DNA from: JBAZHE01 sp964547855
GTDB lineage: Bacteria; Patescibacteriota; Patescibacteriia; Patescibacteriales; WJLG01
Length of the DNA: 64,000 nt
NCBI GenBank assembly: GCA_964547855.1
Contig: CAZJPG010000006.1
Span: forward strand, 1 to 64,000
Reading direction: 5' to 3'
Positions 35,232 through 42,061 of this stretch are shown piece after piece. A model generated the notes under the pieces. That model was not told where the DNA came from. It did not search any database and saw only the letters and a program-made list of their open reading frames with translations. The translations under genes and the position numbers were made by a program. The first letter of the stretch is position 1. Every line of letters begins with the position of its first letter.

Positions 35232-35624
35232 ATGAAAAAAAAGATAAAAGTATTTTTAGTGGAGGACGATCCAATGATCATAAGGATGTACGAGCGCAAA
35301 TTAAATATAGAAGGATTTGATTTGACGTTGGCATTCAATGGCATCGAGGCAATGAAGGCATTAAAGAAAAAAAAGCCGGACATAATCCTTTTGGATGTGA
35401 TGATGCCGAAGATGAATGGCTTCGAAACCCTAAAAGCTATAAAAGACGATCCAAAATTTAAGGATATTCCGGTAGTTATATTGACCAATCTTGGAGACAA
35501 AGAAGATGACGTTAAAAAAATGAAGGAATTCGGAGCGGAGGATTATTGGGTAAAAGCCAATGTCACGTTAGGTGAAATAATCGAAGGAATTAAAAAAATA
35601 ATAGAAAAAAGATCGGCGAAATAA
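35232..35624 (+). CDS. Single-domain response regulator (CheY-like)
   Basis: 130 aa from ATG 35232. Receiver domain only: acidic pocket VEDD (residues 10-13), phospho-acceptor Asp55 in LLDVMMPK, conserved Thr in VILTN and Lys in YWVKA. No output domain, so it must act by protein contact or within a phosphorelay. It is probably the partner of the kinase 76 bases upstream. Confidence 0.93.
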   Translation: MKKKIKVFLVEDDPMIIRMYERKLNIEGFDLTLAFNGIEAMKALKKKKPDIILLDVMMPKMNGFETLKAIKDDPKFKDIPVVILTNLGDKEDDVKKMKEFGAEDYWVKANVTLGEIIEGIKKIIEKRSAK

Positions 35625-35689
35625 GGATCCTCTCTCAAATATATTCTTGTGCCGTAATTATGTAATTAATTACGTAATTTTAAAATGTA

Positions 35690-35733
35690 AAAAAAACCGC
35701 CCCCATCACTTTGTAGTGGATGAAGGGCGGTGG
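35690..35733 (-). terminator. Terminator of purE-purC (minus strand)
   Basis: ACCGCCC pairs with GGGCGGT around an inner ATCACT/AGTGGAT-like stem; on the minus strand a T-rich run follows. Confidence 0.8.
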
Positions 35734-35739
35734 TTGGAT

Positions 35740-36744
35740 TTAGACGCGCATAGCGTCTTTTTGATATTGTTTGAGCGTTAAGCCGGTTAAGCGCAAAACT
35801 ATTTCATTATAACGTCTTCCGGCTTCATCGATGACGTCCTGAGGAACCTTGAGCGAGTGAACGAAAGCGACATGCTCATCGTTCTCCGGGTCAAGGTTGT
35901 TGATCCCAACGACATTGAAAGGCGTCTCAACTCCTTTGCCCCATTGTCTTACGACTTCTTTGTCGTAAAAAGTAGGTTCTTTACCGTTGGCAAGGGCTTT
36001 TTCCCAATCCTTTTTATCGGCAAAGCGAGAAGAGTCTGGCGTCAATATTTCATCAACTACGCAACTATCCGAAGACTCGAATTTTGTGTCGAGTATCAAA
36101 ATGCCGCGTTTTTCTGCGTATTCGTAGGCATCTGCATACATGTCGGAAAGCATGTGCACCATGTCTGACCCGGTATTGCCGGTTGCCTCGAAAAATTTTG
36201 ACGGTTCGACCGGTAAATCATGTCCATTATCAGCTTTGGTGGTTGGTGTAAAGATCGGTTCTTCGAGCTTGCTCCATTTCGGCAGATTCGGCGGTAAATA
36301 TTTTTCTGCCACGTAGCCATCATTCTCGATATACTTTTTGTACACCGAACCACCGATGTGGTGTCGATATATAAGCTCGAATGGCAGAAGTTTGCCTGAG
36401 AGATCTCTGACAAGCAAAGATCTTTCCAGTTGAAGTTCTGGGTACCATTTTTTGTACGTATGCAACGCCTTTGCCATATCCATTGATAGGTGGTTGGGGT
36501 AGTCGCTGAGAATCGTGGTTAACCAGAAATGAGTCAAGGCGGTCAAGCATTCTCCTTTAAAGGGGATGATCGCAGAGAGGACAAAATCAAAGATACTTAG
36601 GCGGTCAGTGGCCACGACCAGCAACTCCCTTTCGTTTATTTTGTAAGTATCACGAACTTTGCCCTGGTGTATCCGATCAAGACTGTACGATGACAGATGA
36701 TAGCTGTGCGGGCTTTCCGCCACGCAAGACGGTATTTTAGGCAT
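35740..36744 (-). CDS. purC: SAICAR synthase
   Basis: 334 aa. It joins aspartate to CAIR in purine synthesis. Motifs: QGKVRDTY near the start, ATDRLSIFDFV, LPFELIYRHHIGGSVYKKY, TPTTKADNGHDLP and LDTKFE. Full length. AGGAGG precedes the ATG. It lies 14 bases after purE as the second gene of a minus-strand operon ending in a terminator. Confidence 0.95.
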   Translation of the reverse strand: MPKIPSCVAESPHSYHLSSYSLDRIHQGKVRDTYKINERELLVVATDRLSIFDFVLSAIIPFKGECLTALTHFWLTTILSDYPNHLSMDMAKALHTYKKWYPELQLERSLLVRDLSGKLLPFELIYRHHIGGSVYKKYIENDGYVAEKYLPPNLPKWSKLEEPIFTPTTKADNGHDLPVEPSKFFEATGNTGSDMVHMLSDMYADAYEYAEKRGILILDTKFESSDSCVVDEILTPDSSRFADKKDWEKALANGKEPTFYDKEVVRQWGKGVETPFNVVGINNLDPENDEHVAFVHSLKVPQDVIDEAGRRYNEIVLRLTGLTLKQYQKDAMRV

Positions 36745-36758
36745 GAAGCCTCCTTCTT

Positions 36759-37322
36759 TTATTGTGGTTGTGATTTTAATTTTGCTAACTCTATCGCCTC
36801 TGACAGCGTCATATTGAGCTGTGGCGGTATTTTTTTCAGTTCGATTTTGGGTAATTCTCCGGTCGCGGCATAGACACAGGCACGATAGAAGCCTTGCTCG
36901 CCAAAAAAGATGCCTTCTTCATCTCTGTAGATGACCTGTGTTCCGGGGACGCAGCTAATGCTTAGTATTGCGGCGGTGTTGTGATCGTTGTCGGCGCTTG
37001 CACTGGTTTGCTTTTTGTCTTCTAGTGGCACACCAATGACGACAAGTTTGTCGTTGATCATGGTATAACGCAAGAAAGCATCGGAGCATCCCGGCAAATG
37101 CGCGGCCGATCCAGCGGCGGTTATAATGATGACATCCTGATTTGTTGGGTCGCAGGCCAGGTCCTCAAGTATTTCCTCTACACGTCTGGTGTGACGGTGC
37201 TGACTGGCGACATGGACCTGTAGAACAGAAACGAGATCAGTGTTCGAGGCGAAATATTCAAACCCCTTTAAACACTGTGGCAGGTCATTCTCTGACCCGA
37301 TCAGAAAAATCACTTTTCTCAT
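36759..37322 (-). CDS. purE: PurE-like AIR carboxylase / N5-CAIR mutase, divergent
   Basis: 187 aa from the ATG at 37322, chosen for the AGGAGG 5 bases upstream. PurE pattern: IFLIGSENDLPQCLKG, HVASQHRHTRR (active-site His in the normal AHRTP position), ITAAGSAAHLPGCSDAF and VIGVPLE. The sequence is diverged (QHRH instead of AHRT) and slightly longer than usual PurE. It precedes purC. No purK was seen in the window. Confidence 0.85.
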   Translation of the reverse strand: MRKVIFLIGSENDLPQCLKGFEYFASNTDLVSVLQVHVASQHRHTRRVEEILEDLACDPTNQDVIIITAAGSAAHLPGCSDAFLRYTMINDKLVVIGVPLEDKKQTSASADNDHNTAAILSISCVPGTQVIYRDEEGIFFGEQGFYRACVYAATGELPKIELKKIPPQLNMTLSEAIELAKLKSQPQ

Positions 37323-37415
37323 ACGAAAACCTCCTTTTGGTTGTTTTAAAAATGCGTTGTCAAGGATTGAAGTGGTTATATTAACCCAGTTGGACAAAAA
37401 AGTCAAAGCAAGGTC

Positions 37416-37444
37416 TTTACATATTTTTAAATATGCTTTATTAT
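37416..37444 (+). promoter_or_regulatory. Promoter upstream of small RNA candidate
   Basis: TTTACA (37416-37421), 17-nt spacer, TATTAT (37439-37444). Confidence 0.7.
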
Positions 37445-37450
37445 ATTTTT

Positions 37451-37628
37451 CATAAGATTTTAATCATTTTTTCATGAGAGCGTTTCGCTGACAACAGCAA
37501 AAACAATCTACTTAACTAGGAGATGAAAAGCATCGTCGTTCGCGCCATTTTGGGTGGACACACCTCTTACAAGTTAGTGGGATGAAGAGCTTTACGGCTC
37601 GCCGAATAACATTCGGGCGGGTTTTTTA
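37451..37628 (+). ncRNA. Small RNA or leader candidate, about 180 nt
   Basis: A promoter at 37416-37444 and a terminator at 37595-37628 bracket a segment with no convincing gene. It contains an AGCG/CGCT hairpin near 37479-37490. An AGGAG directly abutting ATG 37522 could only start a 20-residue peptide ending at a TGA just before the terminator. It could be an sRNA or an attenuated leader of the gene at 37780. No known riboswitch class was recognised. Confidence 0.45.
37595..37628 (+). terminator. Rho-independent terminator
   Basis: CGCCGAAT pairs with ATTCGGGCG (one bulge), followed by T6. Confidence 0.8.
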
Positions 37629-37779
37629 TTTTGGCAAAAATTATTGGAGCATAAGTAATAAGTTTGCAGACTTGGGTCGGTAGAATGCCAATCCAAGCCT
37701 GACAAGTTATTACATCGATCGATAATGAAAGATCAGGAAAATAGTTCTTTTTAACAATAAACAATTAAGGGGGTCGAAA

Positions 37780-38289
37780 ATGACCAACACTTTTATCAAG
37801 GGGGACTTCCCATCGCTTGTAATGGTGGCTACCTATCGAGTGCATCACGAAAAACTCACTCGTAGCGGGCTAGCCACTTTGACCGACAAAGTTCGCGAAG
37901 CCATTGGTATGAAAGCTTTGAGTCCAATGATCATCGACTCTCTGAGTGTGCCAGATTTTGGTACTGATGCTTTGTCTGTGAATCAGCCGCTCATGACCTC
38001 GATAATGAGTCTTGATAGCTGGCCAGAAATTAAGGTTTCTGGGGTCACTGGAGGGTTTGTGATACTGATTCATTCTTGCAAACGTTTTCATTGGCGAGAT
38101 GTGCATCAGGCGATCAAAGCCCATTTTCCAGAGGCAGAACTATTGCGTAAAGACTTTCGCGATAACACTTGTCGTGGGTTATCTTATGCGGTGGTTCGAT
38201 TGAAACTTTGGTTCATTGATCGATTTCGGAGGTCTCTTCGCAATTGTGAAGATGTCAAAGAGGCTAAAGCAACGATCGAGGTGGCCTGA
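37780..38289 (+). CDS. AdoMet-decarboxylase-like protein, degenerate active site
   Basis: 169 aa. AAGGGGG lies 7 bases before ATG 37780. The central MTSIMSLDSWPE aligns with the SpeD motif ESHxTIHTWPE, and the following GGFVILIHSCKRFHWRDVHQAI with AAIDLFTCGxxxDPWKAF. The pyruvoyl-forming Ser and the later Cys are kept, but the Glu before the cleavage site, the His after it, and the processing His in IHTWPE are replaced (T, I, D). The fold assignment is my reading of the motif and is moderately sure. If correct, it is a non-classical SpeD paralogue. Monocistronic with its own terminator. Confidence 0.5.
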   Translation: MTNTFIKGDFPSLVMVATYRVHHEKLTRSGLATLTDKVREAIGMKALSPMIIDSLSVPDFGTDALSVNQPLMTSIMSLDSWPEIKVSGVTGGFVILIHSCKRFHWRDVHQAIKAHFPEAELLRKDFRDNTCRGLSYAVVRLKLWFIDRFRRSLRNCEDVKEAKATIEVA

Positions 38290-38308
38290 AACTGTTTCGC
38301 TCTTTCCG

Positions 38309-38350
38309 TGAAACCCATTTTTCTTTTTTAAGAATAAATGGGTTTTTTAT
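38309..38350 (+). terminator. Rho-independent terminator
   Basis: AAACCCATTT pairs with AAATGGGTTT, followed by T's. Confidence 0.85.
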
Positions 38351-38382
38351 TTTTAAAATATTTTGATGTCGATATGTTTTAA

Positions 38383-38391
38383 TGTTATAAT
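38383..38391 (+). promoter_or_regulatory. Extended -10 promoter, leaderless start
   Basis: TGTTATAAT with ATG 38398 six bases downstream. Confidence 0.75.
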
Positions 38392-38397
38392 AAAATT

Positions 38398-39045
38398 ATG
38401 TTTGAGCATTTTTTTGCTGGGGAGTTAGTTTTCCTTATTTTGGGTAAATGGCTTGGTTTTACTATAACGCCAACATTTTTAATGTTTGGCGCTTTTTGCG
38501 GTTTTTTCCCTGATTTGTTGAGTTATTTCTTGAATAAACGGGTGCGATATGACAAGTGGTATCATTCGCATCGTGATAATTTCTCGCACTCTGTCTTTTT
38601 GCCTATCTTAGTTTTCTTCGCCACAGCCTTTTGGCTTGGTTGGAAAATGTCTCTTTTGATATCCTTGGCAATGATGACGCATCCATTGCTAGACCTTTAC
38701 GGGATTGGCTGGGGTGTTAAGTTGTTTTTACCTCTTTCTGATAAGATATATAAAGCTTTTTATCATAAAAAAGTGGTTTATGTCTTTGCCGACGACGAAG
38801 TACGCAACAAAAGAATTAAAAAACATCAGACCGATGATTGGTTTAAAAAAATATATCTGCAACCCTGGAAAGTTTTGTCTTTTCCTAAAAAACTTACTCG
38901 CATGGAAATGATCAAGGGTGCGCTAAGCACTGACAATGGCCGCAAAGACTTTTTTAAACCATGGATTGTTTGGTCTGTTCCGCGTTGGTGGGGGATAATG
39001 GAATGGCTTTGTCTAGTGGCGGCAATTTGGCTTATTATTGAATAA
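38398..39045 (+). CDS. DUF457/YdjM-like membrane metal-dependent hydrolase
   Basis: 215 aa. Membrane segments in the first 110 residues and at the C terminus. The motif order (D in FFPDLL, HSHRDNFSHS, HPLLDLYGIGWGVKLFLP) follows the YdjM/DUF457 pattern of HRGxTHS and HxLLDxxTxxG, implying a metal site facing the membrane. Substrate unknown. Leaderless start; a 39-aa membrane peptide follows. Confidence 0.75.
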   Translation: MFEHFFAGELVFLILGKWLGFTITPTFLMFGAFCGFFPDLLSYFLNKRVRYDKWYHSHRDNFSHSVFLPILVFFATAFWLGWKMSLLISLAMMTHPLLDLYGIGWGVKLFLPLSDKIYKAFYHKKVVYVFADDEVRNKRIKKHQTDDWFKKIYLQPWKVLSFPKKLTRMEMIKGALSTDNGRKDFFKPWIVWSVPRWWGIMEWLCLVAAIWLIIE

Positions 39046-39070
39046 AGATGTCTTTAAAAAAGGAGGGATA

Positions 39071-39190
39071 ATGACTAATGCTCTTTGGGTGTGGGAATTA
39101 TCTAGTCTTTTAGCTTGTTTGGCTATTGGCTATATGTTTATTCGCATATTTATTTGCACTAAAAGGAATAAACGAGATAAAAATAGTTGA
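39071..39190 (+). CDS. Small membrane peptide
   Basis: 39 aa. AGGAGGG lies 4-5 bases upstream of ATG 39071. One membrane segment (LSSLLACLAIGYMFIRIFI) is followed by a strongly basic tail (TKRNKRDKN). A terminator lies directly after the stop, supporting expression. It may be translated from the same transcript as the DUF457 gene 25 bases upstream. Confidence 0.6.
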   Translation: MTNALWVWELSSLLACLAIGYMFIRIFICTKRNKRDKNS

Positions 39191-39192
39191 AA

Positions 39193-39219
39193 TTAACCCT
39201 CTTTTTTGAGGGTTTTTAA
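39193..39219 (+). terminator. Rho-independent terminator
   Basis: AACCCTC pairs with GAGGGTT around T6, followed by T5. Confidence 0.8.
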
Positions 39220-39267
39220 ATTACTTGAATGAATCCTTAGCCCACTCGACCGCGGAATGGCCGCAGG

Positions 39268-39296
39268 TTGACACTTTTATTTTTTTGTGTTAAAGA
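39268..39296 (+). promoter_or_regulatory. Promoter of the 68-aa peptide gene
   Basis: TTGACA (39268-39273), 17-nt spacer, TAAAGA (39291-39296). Confidence 0.6.
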
Positions 39297-39330
39297 TATA
39301 GCAAGCGTTTAACCTAATAAGGAGGGAGCT

Positions 39331-39537
39331 ATGAACGCAACAGCAAACTTACTAAGCCGATATGAACAGGCTTATAATAACAATTACGTCGATATCGACG
39401 AAGAGGGTGGAGTGATAGTAGCCACTGAGGCTAATGACCCGACTCTTGCCGATGACCTTGTCGCTTCTCTTCCAGCCATTGTTTTGGCGGCCGGTCACGG
39501 TGTCATTCTTGGCGCTTTAGGGAAATTAGCTTACTAA
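39331..39537 (+). CDS. Small peptide with acidic N terminus and hydrophobic Gly/Ala C terminus
   Basis: 68 aa. AAGGAGGGAG lies just before ATG 39331. The N-terminal 45 residues are polar and acidic (YVDIDEEGG, ATEANDPTLADDL). The last 23 are hydrophobic with Gly and His (PAIVLAAGHGVILGALGKL), like a peptide that inserts in membranes. Own promoter and terminator. It could be a bacteriocin-like or membrane regulatory peptide, or a small structural protein; nothing decides between these. Confidence 0.6.
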   Translation: MNATANLLSRYEQAYNNNYVDIDEEGGVIVATEANDPTLADDLVASLPAIVLAAGHGVILGALGKLAY

Positions 39538-39562
39538 CATCCCAAAAAGCTCCAAAGTTCTT

Positions 39563-39591
39563 TTAACCGCTCTTTTTGAGCGGTTTTTTAA
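39563..39591 (+). terminator. Rho-independent terminator
   Basis: AACCGCTC pairs with GAGCGGTT around T5, followed by T6. Confidence 0.88.
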
Positions 39592-39640
39592 TTCTCCAGT
39601 TAAATAGTGTAAACAAAAAATATATGCTAATCTTTAATAT

Positions 39641-40102
39641 ATGCTCGATATAACGATAGTGGCCGTGGACAAGGTTCGCAATAACGACCTGACCGGGGCG
39701 ATAACCGAATATTTAATACGCCTAAAGCCTTACGCCTCTGTCAAAATAGAGGAGGTTAGACCCGAGTCTTTTGGTGTTGGAACAAAGGAAAAAGCTAAAA
39801 AAGTTGAAGGGGAGAGGCTTTTAAAAATTTTGGATAAATATCGCTCGGAATCGATTTGGCTTTTGCATGAAAAAGGTCAGGAGTTCACTTCAGAGGATTT
39901 TGCTAGAAAGATAGAGAATGGCAATGGTCGAGCCGTGTTCGTCATCGGCGGTGCGCTTGGGTTCTCTGAGGCCATTCTTGATAAATATCGCCAAGTATCA
40001 CTTTCTCGCATGACGATGCCTCATGAATTAGCGCGTTTAGTGCTTATTGAGCAGATATATCGAGCTGCGACGATAATGCGTGGCAAAGAATATCATTATT
40101 GA
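39641..40102 (+). CDS. rlmH: 23S rRNA (pseudouridine-1915-N3) methyltransferase
   Basis: 153 aa SPOUT-class enzyme. Motifs: VIGGALGF (AdoMet knot), LSRMTMPHELARLVLIEQIYRA and the C-terminal RGKEYHY that is diagnostic of RlmH. Full length. TAATAT abuts the ATG, so the exact promoter is unclear, but no Shine-Dalgarno is present. Confidence 0.95.
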   Translation: MLDITIVAVDKVRNNDLTGAITEYLIRLKPYASVKIEEVRPESFGVGTKEKAKKVEGERLLKILDKYRSESIWLLHEKGQEFTSEDFARKIENGNGRAVFVIGGALGFSEAILDKYRQVSLSRMTMPHELARLVLIEQIYRAATIMRGKEYHY

Positions 40103-40117
40103 ATCAACTCAAATAAA

Positions 40118-40157
40118 AAAAACGATCCCACCGATTCATTGTCGGTGGGATTTTTGA
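40118..40157 (+). terminator. Bidirectional terminator
   Basis: ATCCCACCGA pairs with TCGGTGGGAT; A-run before and T-run after, between convergent genes. Confidence 0.88.
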
Positions 40158-40161
40158 TCGC

Positions 40162-40695
40162 TTAAGCGGCGACCATTGTTGCGGGTTTTACGAATTTTTT
40201 ATAAAACCGGTTTTTATTTGCTATTTTGTTGGCTTCGTGTTCTCTGATCCAGCCGAGTCTGATAGCCAATATCAGTGAAAAGGCCTCATCTTCAAGCTCT
40301 GACATGCCAGAACAAGAGACTATGAAATTTTTGGCCCTGATGGCGCCACCATAAAGTTGTTTTGCCGTGTTACGGCTCTGGTGGCTAGAGTCGTGTTCAG
40401 GGTTTTTAAAAAGGCGCAGGGCCTTTTCCTGGGAGAATTTTTCGAATAAAGGGCGATTTTTTTTGGGTTCATCAAATATCCCAAAAGGCTCGGAAAACAC
40501 TTCGTTTCTCCATTTACTATCTTCACCGATCAGATATAGACGGATAAATCCGCCTTTATTACCGAATGTTTCGGCTAGCTCTTCGAGTATGGAGCGAATT
40601 TCCGTTACCGGATATTCTCCGACTCGCGGAATATCTCTTTTGACGATCGGTCTTTCTAGGTCTGCGACATCGATTTCGAAATCTCTTGGCAACAT
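40162..40695 (-). CDS. Hypothetical protein
   Basis: 177 aa. ATG at 40695 is chosen because GAGGAGG lies 4 bases upstream; an in-frame TTG one codon earlier is less likely. Mixed alpha/beta composition, no membrane segment, a short Cys-containing stretch (NFIVSCSGMSELEDEAF) and a basic C terminus. Not recognised. Confidence 0.65.
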   Translation of the reverse strand: MLPRDFEIDVADLERPIVKRDIPRVGEYPVTEIRSILEELAETFGNKGGFIRLYLIGEDSKWRNEVFSEPFGIFDEPKKNRPLFEKFSQEKALRLFKNPEHDSSHQSRNTAKQLYGGAIRAKNFIVSCSGMSELEDEAFSLILAIRLGWIREHEANKIANKNRFYKKFVKPATMVAA

Positions 40696-40796
40696 CAAGC
40701 CTCCTCATGTTTTTTTAGGGTTGGTTTTGAAATAACAAGATAGATTATTGCAATTTATACCAATATTGTCAACATTCATCGTTTTATTTATACACA

Positions 40797-40824
40797 TTGA
40801 AAGCCAGCTAATAAGCTGTATAAT
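40797..40824 (+). promoter_or_regulatory. Promoter of the surface locus, leaderless start
   Basis: TTGAAA (40797-40802), 16-nt spacer, TATAAT (40819-40824); ATG 40832 is 7 bases after the -10 box. Confidence 0.78.
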
Positions 40825-40831
40825 ATTGAAT

Positions 40832-42052
40832 ATGAGGATATTAAATAAAAAAGGTGTTCACCGCATCGGTATTGATGCTCGTTTCTATGGTCCGTTAGGA
40901 AAAGGACTGGGGAGATATGTCCAGGAAATAGTGGATAACGTCATAAAAATAGATCAGGAGAATGAATATGTGATCTTTTTGTCACGCGAGAATTTCGATG
41001 AATTCATCGCCGATGGCAAGAGAGTAAAGAAAGTCCTGGCTCCAGTGCGTTGGTATACCTTGGCCGAACAATTTGTCATTCCATTCCTTGTAGCAGGACA
41101 AGGCATTGATTTGATGCATTTCCCTCATTTTAACGTGCCGATATTTTGCCCAACCAAATTCGTTGTGACTGTTCACGATCTAATATTGACGAAATTTCCC
41201 ACTATCCGTGCCACAACTCTTTCGCCTTTAATATATAAAATCAAGAATTTGGCATACAAGGCAGTCATATCATTGGCCGTCAAACGAGCAAAAAAAGTCA
41301 TCGCCGTTTCCGAGTTTACAAAAAAGGATGTTTCTGAAAAGTTTAATGTGCCGCTTAATAAAATCGACGTTACACTTGAAGGAGTGGCAAATCTTTCCAA
41401 GGGGCGCGATTCTTTATTTGTTCAAAAACTTGATGACAAGAAGACTCTTTTAAGTTATAATATAATATCTAAAGACGAAGCTAAAAATAGCCTTGCCGAT
41501 GATTTCATTTTATATGTCGGCAATGCTTATCCGCATAAAAATCTCGAAGTTCTGCTTTCAGTATTTTCAGGCTTGCGACAAGATCATCCTAGCTTGCGCT
41601 TGGTGCTTGTTGGGCGAGAGGATTATTTTTACAAAAGACTTAAAGAAGTAGCTGAAAAATTATCACTTTGGCACGAGAACGTACTAGAGAGTCCAGTTGT
41701 TTTTCCTGGTTATGTGCCAGATGCGGAATTAGAGGTTCTTTACCGCCAAGCTAGATTGTATGTTTTTCCTTCTTTGTACGAGGGCTTTGGTCTTCCTGCG
41801 CTAGAAGCTATGGCTAAAGGGTGCCCAGTGGCCAGTTCTAATAGATCTTCGTTGCCAGAAATACTTGGTGACGCCGCTGTATATTTTGATCCAGAGGATA
41901 AATCAGATGTTGCCGCTAAAATAGAGACAATGCTCAGTGACGCTCGATTGAGAGAAGTCTTGATAAAAAAAGGATATCAGCAAGTTAAAAGATATAATTG
42001 GTGGGAATGCGCGCGAAAAACATTGGATATCTATAAAAGCGTTTTAAAATAA
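40832..42052 (+). CDS. Glycosyltransferase family 4
   Basis: 406 aa from ATG 40832. GT-B fold signs: GIDARFYGPLGKGLGRY at the start, DLMHFPHFNVP, VTVHDLILTKFP, VIAVSEFTKKD, YVGNAYPHKNLEVL, and the donor-binding PSLYEGFGLPALEAMAKGCPVASS with the EX7E motif. It transfers a nucleotide-activated sugar to a lipid-linked or protein glycan on the cytoplasmic side. First gene of the run with DUF4012 and DUF11 proteins; the next gene starts 9 bases on. Confidence 0.93.
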   Translation: MRILNKKGVHRIGIDARFYGPLGKGLGRYVQEIVDNVIKIDQENEYVIFLSRENFDEFIADGKRVKKVLAPVRWYTLAEQFVIPFLVAGQGIDLMHFPHFNVPIFCPTKFVVTVHDLILTKFPTIRATTLSPLIYKIKNLAYKAVISLAVKRAKKVIAVSEFTKKDVSEKFNVPLNKIDVTLEGVANLSKGRDSLFVQKLDDKKTLLSYNIISKDEAKNSLADDFILYVGNAYPHKNLEVLLSVFSGLRQDHPSLRLVLVGREDYFYKRLKEVAEKLSLWHENVLESPVVFPGYVPDAELEVLYRQARLYVFPSLYEGFGLPALEAMAKGCPVASSNRSSLPEILGDAAVYFDPEDKSDVAAKIETMLSDARLREVLIKKGYQQVKRYNWWECARKTLDIYKSVLK

Positions 42053-42061
42053 TAACAGTAA

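Noticed and set aside
37522..37584. 20-residue peptide starting after AGGAG
   Set aside because: The AGGAG abuts the ATG without spacing and the peptide has no recognisable feature; kept only as a note under the RNA candidate.
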